DNA of 64,000 nt, from NCBI GenBank assembly GCA_003344405.1, contig NOWV01000018.1, positions 248,001 through 312,000 of the forward strand. The letters run 5' to 3'. Positions 13,001 to 25,023 of this stretch are shown here, one piece after another (position 1 is the first letter of the stretch; every line of letters begins with the position of its first letter). Made by a program: the position numbers and the translations under genes. This DNA is from Trichoplax sp. H2 (Eukaryota > Placozoa > Uniplacotomia > Trichoplacea). Below the pieces are notes generated by a model that had not been told where the DNA came from, did no database searches, and saw only the letters and a program-made list of their open reading frames with translations.

Positions 13001-16000
13001 CGTAACAAAAGTAATCACCACCAAGATCATAGTATTGGATCGAAGAAAGAATTTCGTCGACAAGTAGCACATGTTAGGGATAATCTTAATCGCCATGAGT
13101 TATCAACCAAGCATTCAAACATAACTGCACCCCGCACTAGTCACGGGGTCGAAAAAGAAAATCCACAACAATTACAAGAGGCACTGCAAAAACGCTCTCA
13201 ATTAAGATCGACTAAAAGTAACCATCTACTTGATCAAGATAATAAAAGGCGTAAATTATCGCAAATCAAAGCTAAATTAGCTACAACCTTTACAGAATTA
13301 GAAATGGAATTGGAAAAACAAGGTGATGATATTGATGCTGAAGTTTTCACCGATTATCCAGCAGATAGTAGCCAATCGTCAAAGTCCAACATAGCTCAAG
13401 GTAGTAGTCGTAAATCTTCTGATATGATACCTGGTGAATCACAAGAATTGGTAACTAGGAAACTCTCGCTAAAATCTGTTGGTTCTATAGCTGATGCAAA
13501 CAATGATAGAAAGTTATCAAAACCGGATACATCTGGCGCTGAATTTTTACACATTAAATCTTCCTTAAGAACAGCTTCTAAACGATCAGCTGCCAAAAAT
13601 GATAATGAACCTGAAAAGGACGAGCATCAAGTACTCGCTCAAAGGAAATTGTCATTGAAAAATACTTCTCGTGGTCTTGCACAAATTAGTGAAAGCGATA
13701 AAAAGACTGGTAATGAAGCCTTACCTTTCTTACAAATGAAAAATTTATTGAAATCCACTGGTAGAGGCAAGCATATTATAACCGAAGCTGGCGATGATAA
13801 CACCAATAATGATACCAAGGTAGTGAAAGCAACCCGAACGGAAAGCGACAAAGAGGAACTAGTCCCTGCTCTAATGCAGACTAAATCTTTACTAAAACGA
13901 AAAGAGAATAAGCTAGAAGATGTGAATGCAGAAAATAATGCTAAATCGGCTGAGGCTTTGGCTTTTTTACAAGCGAAAGCATTACTACGTGGTACTGGAA
14001 AGCGTGTTGTAGATGAAGAAACACCAAAAACTGAACCGGTCTCATCTGATGGAGATGCTTTTCTTCAGATTAAATCCCAGCTTCGAGGTACTGGAAGACG
14101 TATTGTTGAAGAAGAAAATGAAAATGAAAATGTTGATTCCCCTTCGCCAGAGAATGATGGTTTACTTCAAGTTAAGTCACAACTTCGAGGTACTGGAAGA
14201 CGTACTAGTGAAGAAGATAAAGTAGAAAATATTGATCCCCCTTCTCCAGAGAGTGATGCTTTACTCGAAATTAAGTCACAACATCGAGGTACCGGTAAAC
14301 TTACCATGGATAAAAAACCAGCAAAGGAGGAGTCAACATTTCCCCAAAGTAATATTTCCCATCAGCCGAGGAAAATCTCTTCTGTTACTGTACAGCCTGT
14401 TGCTCAAAAAATAAATGACAACAAAAAAAGTACATCAGAACCAATAGTGTCAAAAGTGGCTCCTACTAGTGCTAAAACTGAAAAGATGAAAGCACAAGAA
14501 CGAAAACTATCTAGTGAAGCGGAAGATATTAAAAGTGAATTAATATCTTTAAAAAGTCAGCTAAGGAAAACAGACAATAAATTTGCAGAAGAAGTCAGCC
14601 AAATCAAGGAACAGGTATAGTCCTTCATCGTAAAGTGTAGTTTTGGTTACTTGCCCATACTGATTACACTAATGACTTATTTTTCAAATGATATATTTAG
14701 GAAACTATTAAAGAAGCAGTGGATGATGTGGATTCGGAATTACGGTAACATATCCAATATTAACAATGTTTCTCATTAGATCCATGATGATATTCTAAGA
14801 TCTTCTCTATTGAAATAATTGTAAGGTATTTTGTTAGTTAACAATTTACATTATCTTGCTATTTTATAATCCAATGCAGGTATAAAAACTTTGCCACATC
14901 TCGTAGAGCCGTAAGGCCAAATCGTCGACAGCGAACTTCTGCCAATCCGTTAAAATCATTACAGAACAGATCTGATTTACTGGAAGATGAAGAGGTACAG
15001 CCTAATATCTTCCTTTAAGCTTTAAGTCATCCTAAGGTTTTACACTAGATAATCGTTTTAGTTCGGCGTACATTATGTAGATTTTGCTGAGGTCTTGTTT
15101 GTTGCTAATGATTTACGTAACTAAAATCTTTTGTCAATCGAGCAATGGTATAAGTAAATAGGATGTAATAGAACCGTTTGATTGTCGTGTTCTATTGAGT
15201 GAGCTAATTTGTATTTCTTATTATTTATTTCCTATGCACGTTAACGTTTGAATAGATGTCAATATACTGCAGATTTTAGTGCGCTAAGATTATTGTCCGA
15301 TAATATAATGTAATAAATGAAATCGATCAGATCAATCACTTTATACAGTTTACGTTATTTTAACGAAATTATTTACTTTCAAATGCTATACTTGTATAAT
15401 GTATGAAATAGTGTTTTTGATAGCCACTACCGATGTAAACATAACTTGTCGCTCCTTATTCAACACTACTACTGCTACTTAACTGTTATTAATACATGCA
15501 CTGTAGTTACTTTCTTCGTCATAATACTGTAGTAATTTATGAAACGAATTTTTTTGATGGTAGGCTGCTGGAAAAAGAGCAACAGCTACCTCTGGAGAAT
15601 CGCTTTCAACGCGTATTCGACTTCCCAGTATGTTCTTAATTATAATTATGATCAATTACTCTTGATCTGCGCTAATTTAAGCTAATATTTTCTGAAATAT
15701 TGTGCAATAAATAATCCTATAATCTTCTGGCTACTATATCATTGATACTAATAAATTTTGTAATGTAATTAACCATATTGCACCAGCAGAAAATGGTATG
15801 AAAGTGAGAGTATGCTAATCTAGTCTTATTTTCGCTCACACTTAGAAAACCAACAATTTGCTCCAGCTGCAGTTGCTGGACTTGCTGCTGATTTAGATTT
15901 CACCTCAGTTTCTCTTCGCAAGCAAGAGGATATTCCACCACCGTGCTACCCTGATGTTATACTACTTCATATTAAAGGTATATTATAAAGTGTTTAAGAT

Positions 16001-19000
16001 TCTTCAGCAGATCTTGATAAGAGGATCTACTATTTGACATTACAGTATTTGCAAGTGGTTCGAATATGAATCTTTTTGGAATTAAATTGTATTAACCTGA
16101 AGACTTGTATATCTCAGGGCGCCGTAATGTCCAGTGCCGTTTTGTTGAACCTATTTCCTCATCAATCAACATTGGCGATGCGTTTATTTTGATAACGCAA
16201 CAAGATATATTTCTATTATTAGGAGATAAAGTTAACGTAATTGAAAAGAATAAGGTAGGCGGGATCTAACGGACAGTACAGTATATTCTAAATATTCGTA
16301 TATATATCGTTCACCTAAGAATCGTAAAGTGCTGAAGTACAGTGAGGCACTAACGCAACGTTAGGGAAAGATTATGCAATAATTTTTACCAATTCATTAA
16401 GTAGTATTTCGTCTATTTCATAACAGTACTATACTGTAGATCAATTCAACGTTATTGTAGAAGTACCACAACTTTGAGAATCATAAGTAACATCTTCTTT
16501 CGTCTAGGCTGCTGAGATAGCGACACTAATTATTCAGCAGAAAGATTACAATTGTAAAGCCTCACGACCGATCATCTACGATAACGTTAAGGATTGTGAT
16601 TTTAACGGTGTTAATACCGACAAATTTTGGGAATATTTAGGTGGAAAACAGCCCTTTACTCGTACGTACATCTTCTACATGGATGTAAACAAAATTAGTT
16701 CAGATATTCTGTATGCTATATTATGAGACTATAAGTTATTACTGTATTCACAAAAAATTTCATTTGCAGCTCTGGATTCTGCCTTAAGTGATGAAGAATT
16801 TGAACAAGGAATCGATGCCATCAATCAAATATTTGTTGTACAATGCAATCCAACGGAAACATTGGTAGAGTTAGATGATTGCAGCGGTAAACCTTTGAGA
16901 GTTTCCTTATTAGATTCCAAAAATGTAAGTTGGATTAGTTTCTATTTGTGTTAGTAAATAGGTAATTGAAAATCCTAATCGGAATTTGCGTTTATGGAAT
17001 ACAAATATAGGTTTATGTTTTGGATTTTGGCAGCGAGGTCTACGTTTGGGCAGGCCGATTCGCAGAAACGGACGCTAGACGAGCCGGAAATAGGCTTGGT
17101 CAAGAAATGTTTGATAAAGAATACCAGTTTGCAGGCCCCATCAATCCTTTACTGCCAATAAGCATTGACAACTATGATGAAGATGAAAAGAAGGTCTCGA
17201 CGGCTAGGCCTCCATGGGGTTTTTTCCAAATTCTTAAAGAACGCACAGAAACGTCTGCTTTCAGAGAAAAATTCTTCGATTGGCCTGAACCCGGTCTTTC
17301 GGATAATTCTAGAACTCTTAAAATGACTTATTTTGAAGAAAAAACGGTTAAAAAGAAGGTATTAGAATATGCACGATAGCTCTAATTATCTAATTTAATT
17401 ATTTAATGTTGTTATTGTGTATTTAATTGTACATTAGAAACCATCGATTCCTTCAGAACTTACAGTCTACGATGCAAAGAATATGATTAAGAATGAGATA
17501 GAGGAACCGAGTACTATATTAGAAGGTCAAGATATAGGAAGAGGTGAAGGTGTACCTTGCAAAGCCGGAGAACCTGGCAATGAAGTAGAACATTTATCTG
17601 TAAAGATATGGATTGTTAGTGGTCGTGTCCATGAAGCTCTAGATCCGAAGGAATATGGAGAGTTCTATTCGGGAGAAACTTATGTAATTTGCTGGCGATA
17701 TCGGGTAACAGTTATTTATGGCAAAAGACGTAGAGCACAGCACAAAACAGGCCGAGATCGAACTGTGTATTTTTATTGGCACGGAAGCGATTGCAGTATT
17801 GGTGATAAAGGAACTTCAGCTCTATTAACTGTAGAGCTTGATGATGAGAAAGCTCCGCAAGTAAATAATTGTGGTGATATCAGCGATTGGAATCGATATA
17901 GAATTAATATTGTATTCTTATATTCTTATATAGATACCGTTGGAACAAGGAAATGAACCACCTTGTTTTTTTCTTTTATTTAGTGGAAAAGCAGTTTTCC
18001 ATATTGGAAGGTATTTGTTATTTTTGCCATATATCGGTATATATTTTTATCATTACTAAATTCTTTTATAATGTGTGTTTGCGTGATGCAGGCGAAATAA
18101 AGCAATGAGTCCTGGAATTGCAGGTATGGTGTACTGCAGTTATCTAACTGTACTACTTGATTAAGAATTACTAAAGACAATCAAATTGTAAATCAATGAT
18201 TTTGACAATATTTTAAAACTCTTTTATTAATAACTATTTGTCCAAGATGATAAAACATGTCGTATGTTTCGAATCCAAAATGAAACTTTAAACGAAACCT
18301 GTTTGGTGGAAATCTTGCCGCGGTAAGCTAATTATTGCGTTATTAAGTTGTTGCTACTTTGTAACGCGGATGCGATAGGCAGGTACCTTAAATTTCAGTT
18401 TAGGATTAAGATAATTCTTAAATTACTAAACTGATCCTTTATTGATTTATAAACAGTACTACATCACTGCGGTCGCGTTCCTGTTTGATTATTGTTGTTC
18501 CTGGTAAGATTTTATACGTTTGGAATGGTTTAAAGGCTTCTGAGGCGATACGTAAAATGGCGAAACATGCTGCGGAGTCTTTTCTGTCCCGGTTGGTTAT
18601 TAGCTAAGCTAGGCATTATATTCGGTCTATTTGCTACAGACTATTTTATAAAAAAACAGCACCTATCTGAAACTATTCTATCCTTCGATAAGGTTGGAAG
18701 ATGTAGCTGAGAGTCAGGAAATCGAAGAAGGTGATGAGACTAAGGCATTTTGGACCATTCTTGGAGGAAGGGATGACTATGGATCTTTATCATGGAGTAT
18801 GTCGTTATAAATAGCGTCGCACTAAAATTAGCAATTATATGTATATGTTTTTGCTAAATAGCGATACATTATTACATAGTACATGCATACGTACCTTAAT
18901 TTCTGCTATATTCATAAATCACTACCTAATAAACTTGAAAAATTTCTTGTTTTAGGTGATAAAAGCTATAATTTCAGACCGAGACTATTCGCCATGAATA

Positions 19001-20132
19001 GTAAGACTGGATACTTTATCGCAGACGAGATTCTATCTCCGACTAGAGTACCTAAAGAGCCATATCCTTTTCCTTTTGTTCAATCAGATATTTATTGTGC
19101 GGAACAGCCTGGTAACATTGCAATCAATTGGTTCGGATTGACTTTTATGTATTATTTGATTATTGTTTGTTTATTTCTTTAGCTATTTTTCTTGTTGATG
19201 CATACCACGAGGTATATTTATGGCTTGGTTGGTGGCGAATAGTTGATGGTGAAGAAATTGTTGCTAGAATAGGTGCTGCTGATGTTCGCTGGATTAAAAA
19301 TAAAAAATTAGCTATTGAAACAGCCTATAATTATTGTCAAGGTACGGAATAACTATCAAGAAGAGTATTTTTTTAATCGTTATAATCGGTAATATTAGTC
19401 ATTCATAGCGTCTTATAGTAAAATAGTTTGTATTTAACAATTGCGATTTTCTTCCTTTCGGATTACATTAGCGTTGAAACGTGATATGAGTGCAGCTATG
19501 ATTGTGCTAGCAGGCTATGAACCAATTGCTTTTCAAGCTATCTTTCCAGAATGGGATGTTGATATGGATGCAAGAAAAGCAAATATGAAGGTAAAAGGAG
19601 AATCCATTAGTTGTCGCTTGTCATTTATGAACTGCTGCTGTTCTAGTGTGTGGTATAGCAATTTCTCGATTTAAAAATCGTATATACTTGTTTTTGTCCA
19701 GGAATTTCGCAGTGTGTATTCTAACAAAAGAGTATTAATTCAAGACGAAATGAAAAAATTGTTAACGTTAGTCGGACTTGGCTAATGCGTTATTGATATT
19801 AGGATAAGTCTTGTTCGTTATTATCTATTGTAATTCTATTACAAATCTGTTATGACTTATAGAAAGACTATCTATTCGCTTGAATTATTACGAACTAATC
19901 TACCCGACGATGTTGAGCGCGAGAAAATGGAAGAATACTTAAGTGATGAAGACTTCCAAGTAAGATATGTATTTAACGTTTGCCTTCATTTTAACGAATC
20001 TGGATAAATCTCATAAAGGATAACGAGTTGTCTTTATAAATTTAGATCGCTATTAAGATGAGTAGAAGCGATTTTGCTGCACTTCCAAAGTGGAAAAAGC
20101 TACAAATAAAGAAACAAGCAGGATTATTTTAA
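7084..20132 (+). CDS. SVIL: Supervillin (gelsolin/villin-family actin- and membrane-associated protein)
   Basis: Coding exons: 7084-7182, 8235-8339, 12764-14614, 14701-14744, 14880-14994, 15564-15627, 15846-15977, 16118-16254, 16508-16661, 16770-16924, 17011-17358, 17438-17860, 17934-18010, 18092-18123, 18247-18322, 18457-18591, 18693-18796, 18956-19111, 19183-19341, 19472-19590, 19702-19766, 19863-19959, 20046-20132. Phases agree throughout, giving 4734 nt or 1577 residues. The ATG at 7084 has an in-frame TAA two codons upstream. N-terminal DIEND and ELERRRQEQF resemble the start of vertebrate supervillin. A long charged low-complexity region (exon 3) is followed by gelsolin-like repeats from about residue 795 (LLHIKGRRNVQCRFVEP, VYVWAGRF, HEVYLWLGWW, NFRPRLF). 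A C-terminal villin headpiece ends LPKWKKLQIKKQAGLF. Family role: links F-actin and myosin II to membranes. Exons 1-2 are less certain than the rest, and small exons inside the 4.4-kb intron cannot be excluded. Confidence 0.92.
8701..9026. repeat. Tandem repeat, about 130 bp, roughly 2.5-3 copies
   Basis: Copies begin near 8701, 8831 and 8962. Each starts CATGAAATACTACTAGTAG, then GTGATTC, GGCCATTTGTTAATAAATG, AAACATTCTACATGCCGA and ATATCCTAGACATGGACGCAT. The third copy decays after about 65 bp. Copies differ by scattered substitutions, so the duplication is not brand new. It lies inside a supervillin intron. Confidence 0.85.
10570..12180. repeat. Satellite-like tandem array, about 280 bp, six copies
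   Basis: The word TGCTAGTGTTGATTG or a close variant recurs near 10572, 10802, 11087, 11368, 11642 and 11963. The word GTCAGACCTCAATTTGAAT recurs near 10650, 10945, 11228, 11510, 11811 and 12031. Each unit also holds a pyrimidine-rich TTCTCTTCCCTTTTTC tract and ATAGAATGATGGACTAC. Unit lengths vary from about 230 to 320 bp through small indels. The outer copies are the most diverged, as expected for unequal exchange acting on the middle. It is non-coding and inside supervillin intron 2. Confidence 0.9.
12923..12952 (+). repeat. Asn-coding AAT/AAC trinucleotide run in supervillin
   Basis: An imperfect (AAT)n run near the start of the long exon encodes a poly-asparagine tract in the charged N-terminal region. 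It is likely length-variable between alleles and sits in a disordered segment. Confidence 0.8.
13540..14590 (+). repeat. Repeated FLQxKSxLRGTGRR motif in the supervillin N-terminus
   Basis: Within the long exon a 14-residue motif recurs at least eight times: FLHIKSSLRTASKR, FLQMKNLLKSTGRG, LMQTKSLLKRKENK, FLQAKALLRGTGKR, FLQIKSQLRGTGRR, LLQVKSQLRGTGRR, LLEIKSQHRGTGKL and ISLKSQLRKTDNK. The three best copies start at 14060, 14162 and 14261 (periods of 102 and 99 nt) and are close at DNA level. Acidic, proline-containing spacers such as PSPE separate them. Two further RKLSLKS/N copies lie upstream (about 13450-13480 and 13640-13670). The pattern suggests an expanded linear motif for a partner such as actin; that function is inference. 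Confidence 0.85.
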
Positions 20133-21463
20133 TGATATTCAAATTGATCGTATAGTTTTCAAAGTTTTAATAATCTTAGTATCGGATTTATATTTAATTA
20201 CATTTTAATCTTTATCACACAGTAGGTATATTATTGTGCTATATGAGTGAAGATATAAGTACTATATTTACGGTTTATTAAGTATTATCGTAATCAACTG
20301 TCTTTTATGTGTGACATAGTGATATTTTATAAGCGGATAAAGAATTGAATTATCGGTATTAAAAATTGTCTGTTTCCAACAAAGATTTTTTTTCCTGTCG
20401 TTGTAGGAACTTGTGAATTTAATGTTACAAATTAATATACATATACCGTATGCATATTTATATTATTTCTGTATACTGTACGAGGATGCTGCATGTGGTT
20501 ACTAATTTCGAGATGTTACCGATCTTTGTGTAAAATCAGATATTAATATCTATCATAATTAAGAGATGGAATGGTTTATACATTATTTTCAAGATTTTTA
20601 CCAGGTTTATCTGTACAAAAAGTGGATATATAATCCTTAGCTAACAGATTCGTAACTACTTTGCATTGTTTTCTTATATTGTATTATATCCTATTGAATA
20701 TTGGCAATGCTAAGTCAATGAATTATTGTTTTTCACCCTGACTTATTCTATGCATCTTAGGTAGAAGCGATTTCTTGAGTGAATTTACGTAAACGGCTAT
20801 TGCGCAGTTTGGGTTTTAATAAATTTTCATTTATTACCACAAGTCAGTCGTACCTTGGATATTTTTTTAAATTGTAACTGTTTGGCTTATTACACTTAAT
20901 CGGAATGTTGATTGTACAGAATAAATTTAACAGGGATACAGAATTCTCCAAATTGTTCCATATTTCACATGCTGTAGAATTAGATATATTTCAATACTTT
21001 CAGTAATATTGTGAATAAATACAGTGTCACTTTATTATCACTTGTTTTGTACAATTTGGGATTCATAACAAAATTGAATTCTAAATTGAGATTAAAACTA
21101 CCTACTTGATAAACTTCATTTACAGGAAGAACATGACTATGTTAGATTTCAACAGAGTTACGATTGTTGTTAAATAATTTTAAACTTTAAGTAACTTGTT
21201 CTATACATATACAGAGACGGTCTCATGCTCATAAAAATCTCTTCGTCATTAGTGATACTTTACGTTGTATTGAAGGACTGGTTTTATATTTTGAAATATT
21301 ACAATAAAGACGATAGCCTTCCAAGCGGTATTACAAAATAATACAACTATGCAACTAAAGCAGGAAAATAAAGTAACTGCTGATGATTTCTAAGTTCAAA
21401 TGGAAAGATAGTTATGGATATCGAACAGTATCTTTGCTATGACTTTACTCCACAGCAACTTAA
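20133..21463. other. Region between the convergent supervillin and NC2-beta genes
   Basis: About 1.3 kb holding the two 3' untranslated regions. Candidate plus-strand AATAAA signals occur near 20819 and 20921. No coding sequence is seen. Confidence 0.5.
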
Positions 21464-24264
21464 TTAAAGGGCTTTAGAAGATTGAGCATGTTTTGCTGCT
21501 TTTTCTTCTTCGACAAGTTGATTCCATTCCATAAGTTCTTCCTGAATTGTAATAATTAAGAAGTACTGACGTTTAAATAAAATTTATAAAATAACAACTT
21601 TGCTATGATAAACAAATGTAGAAATGAAAGTAGCATCGTTAGTTTAATCATAGTTAGACTAATAAATTTGATAACGTACCCTGGCTTGTTCTTCTTTTGC
21701 TTTTTCGAACAATTCTTTCTGCTGTTTTTCTAATTCCGTAAGAGAAAATCCCTAGGCAGATAGGTAAAAATGATTTTATCATACGATTATTTATGTTCCA
21801 TAAATAATAAATAAAGGTTAAGTAAGAAGTTCTTACCGATTTTTCTAGCTTCTTAGAGCACTTTTTCCTTTCCTATTCAGTGGCAGGATGAAGCAAACTT
21901 AGCATAATTTAAAGGTTAATGAACGTATTCTATACAGAAAGTATTGATTAAGCTGAATAACCTCTTTCTCAGTTTTTAAGTCTCCCAAAACCTTTTTCAA
22001 CTCACCAACGTAACCTTCAAATCCCAAATTCTACAAGTAGAATGGATAATATTTCACAAAATAAATCATAATCATTTACGCATACATGCAGTATTTGCAT
22101 GAAGATCTATAATGTAGTGTATTAATTATTTATGCATAGTTAGAATACGTATACATAACAAGTAGATGTCTTCATGAAAGATAATTTTCTCTACCTTTAA
22201 AGCCTCGATAACATGCTCCGGAAAAATAGTCTTTTTATTCTTTTGACTACAAATAGAATTACTTTCGGACGATACCATATGGACAAATTCTATAATGTTA
22301 TAATTGATGACAAGCATCAGGGAAAAGTTTCTGATATCGTAAATCTACTGTGCCATCTTTAAAAATTGGCCCTATTATAACTGGTATTAGTAATAGAATA
22401 AAGAGAATACAGTGTGGTTTGTGTCCACGATTGTGTTTCTCTTCTTTCATAACGTTATTCAGTATTTCTGATATAAGTGAGACTAGATAAAATGTGCAGT
22501 TGTCCACTTTTGCTATCTGGACAGTGGTAAAATCCTTCATCAACCGCAGGTTTACACTAACATTCTAGTGTAATGTATGTTATTACTTGATATAGTAATG
22601 ATAGTATATCGCATGCTAGATAGTAGTAACATCAGCATTAACAAATCTACTAAATTAATTTTCTGCTACTTACCATTACAAATATTAGAAATTAGATCTT
22701 TGGCATCATTCGATACCCGTACGCCAGGTACGACTTCCTTGATAAACTTTTGAATCGTCGCTATAATTATTGCAAGATAAGAAGATATCGCGGTTTAATC
22801 AACACATTCATGATGTTGCATTGTAGTGTACTTGCAGAAATACTATCTACTCATAATGTTACATTAAATTAATAATTGTAGATCACTAATACTATTGCGT
22901 AGATATTTGATGCTATTATAAGAACCCAAGAGTAGATTACATCGGGTAAATTCACGATAAGGTTTACGAAAAGCCATATCAGAATTCCAAGTTATACTTT
23001 ACAACGAGTATTGCAGGTAGATTTATAGTAGTTACTTTGATCTAACTGCACCGTAAATCTACTGACATCACTCCCAAACATATTCTTATTTACAGAGTAC
23101 ATTTGCTATCCGATTTGTCAGGTTTACGATTCGACAAGATTGGCACCTGAGTTATGTACCATATACGGATATGCTCTATTTTAAGACACAAATTTAGCTA
23201 GCGACAAATACTCCAAATTGAGCGTAATCTTGTGGTATAAAATACGTTTTATTAGCACCTAGGCAAGAGTATTTATCTTATTTTCAACAGCATCGTCATT
23301 GTGGCTGATGAAGCTGTCGAGTGGACGTGTACACTTATCTCTCTCTTTCTATATAACATACAGCATGTATGCAAGATAAATTCAGTCTATCTTACGTGTA
23401 ATTAAGCTCGCATGTCCTAGAGAGGTGTCAAAATTTTTTCTCCGCTATGTTCTGTAGTGATGTTTTTGTCTAGTATAGTATGTTAGAATACTGATTGATT
23501 AAAACGTTTACAGTACTTGCGCCACTTGGAATATTCATACAATTTAATCATGAACTTAATAGTGAAATCAACGCCGTCATGAAATTAGAGAGGTGGTAGA
23601 TCGTATTTTAGATCAATTGCTACAATTGGGACGGTCTATCATTTGACTTATCAATCATTACGGCATTAACGATATCTACTGTATTAGAATGATATGGCTA
23701 TTGCACATGATGAGGAAAGCGCCGTCACCAATACACACAAGAGATAAAATGTTAAGATACTGTTGTAATGGAGGGTGTCTACATACTGTAGTTAATCATG
23801 TTTTTATCTCGTGTTTCCTAACCCTTCCAACTCGTTTCAAGCCATTAATAGCTATAATCTACAGTACAGAACATGCACAAATCTAGCTATACTGTACAGT
23901 ACTATTGAATCAGTCAGAGAGTCCATGGCGATTTGACACTATTGCCCAGGTTCCTACGTGATTTACTACACAGTACTATCTCTATAATAAGAGGAAACGG
24001 TCATAACTTGGAAACATGTACGATGATAGCTTGAATAGTACTTCAAAATCAAATGATTAAAGGATGATTTATTATTTTTTAGCGGTACAGGACTTTCTCA
24101 ATTCGAGATACACTTTAATACTTGTAAGACAAGCGTGAAATTGGTAGTATTCATTCTACCTGGAGCAATTGATTTCCTACAGTATGGCGTGTCATTTATC
24201 ATCCCATGCACTCTTTATACTTACATCGAGGTAAATTAGCCGATTCTTCATCCGAATCAGTCAT
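21464..24264 (-). CDS. DR1: NC2-beta / DR1 transcription repressor, histone-fold protein
   Basis: Seven exons in reading order: 24225-24264, 22674-22760, 22195-22289, 21962-22030, 21837-21872, 21680-21751, 21464-21541. All phases agree and the sum is 477 nt (158 residues plus stop). The product begins MTDSDEESANLPR and then has an H2B-like histone fold: TIQKFIKEVVPGVRVSND, FVHMVSSESNSICSQKNKK, TIFPEHVIEAL and LGFEGYVGELKKVL. A charged helix follows (LTELEKQQKELFEKAKEEQA, then EELMEWNQL). These match human DR1 block by block. Family role: NC2-beta pairs with NC2-alpha (DRAP1), binds TBP on DNA and blocks TFIIA and TFIIB entry. The long Gln/Ala tail and acidic end of the 176-residue human protein are missing, so the tail is short. 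The first intron is 1.46 kb and the others are short. One donor is an unusual GTTATT. Confidence 0.95.
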
Positions 24265-24474
24265 GGTCGAGTAATAATACGGGGATATAGGAGGTTGAAT
24301 ATCTTCGATTGCAAGTGGGTTTGGAAAGAAACGTCAATTCCGTTTCAAGATGATAATGCGATCGATCGGCTAGATCGACCTTAACAGTCTTACTATAGAA
24401 CTGTCCTGTTGTCCCGGGGCTTCAGTCTGTCCAGAAATCATGATGCTGTGTACTCTACAGCATCGCTATCATCT

Positions 24475-24620
24475 GAAGCCACTAAACTACTACAGTACTA
24501 TGCTGTGTTGCTACAGTACGAAACTCTTACTGTACAGTACAGTACAATGGTGCACTGACTGGAATTCTTTTTCAATCTACAGTACTGTACTGTACTGCAC
24601 GCGTAAACACAGTACAGTAC
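24475..24620. repeat. TACTG/CAGTA pentanucleotide island
   Basis: Dense GTACAGTAC and GTACTGTAC words occur in both orientations, for example TACTGTACAGTACAGTACA near 24530 and CAGTACTGTACTGTACTG near 24580. Each word is the reverse complement of the other, so the stretch can fold into hairpins. Confidence 0.85.
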
Positions 24621-24732
24621 TGAACAATTTGATTATTTTCGATGTCTACCCTTCGTTCAAAAATCAAAAGTTTTATTTTGTACTTTTTATTTTATTGCCG
24701 TTTTAATGGACATGTAAGAAGTTTTTTTAGGA

Positions 24733-24960
24733 ACTACTATAGCCCTTACTAAATATAGCCCTTACTAAAATATAGCTAACTATAGCTCTTACTAAAATAT
24801 AGCTAACTATAGCCCTTACTAAAATATAACTAACTATAGCCCTTACTAAAATATAACTAACTATAGACCTTACTAAAATATAGCTAACTATAGCCCTTAC
24901 TAAAATATAGCTAACTATAGCCCTTACTAAAATATAGCTAAATATAGCCCTTACTTTCTT
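24733..24960. repeat. 27-bp tandem array, about eight copies
   Basis: The unit reads CCCTTACTAAAATATAGC followed by TAACTATAG. Copies differ at one or two positions (CTCTTACT, GACCTTACT, ATATAACTA). The first copy is truncated and the last runs into the neighbouring duplication. Confidence 0.9.
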
Positions 24961-25023
24961 TGATCTCTTTAAAGTGTTGATATAGCTAAATATAGCCCTG
25001 ACTTTCTTTGATCTCTTTAAAGT
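24936..25023. repeat. 44-48-bp direct duplication
   Basis: TATAGCTAAATATAGCCCT, one variable base, then ACTTTCTTTGATCTCTTTAA and AGTG occurs twice back to back. Its left end derives from the 27-bp unit, so it looks like a later segmental duplication at the array edge. Confidence 0.85.

Noticed and set aside
13396-13851. Minus-strand open frames opposite the long supervillin exon
   Set aside because: They are antisense shadows of the real coding exon, with no splice or family support.
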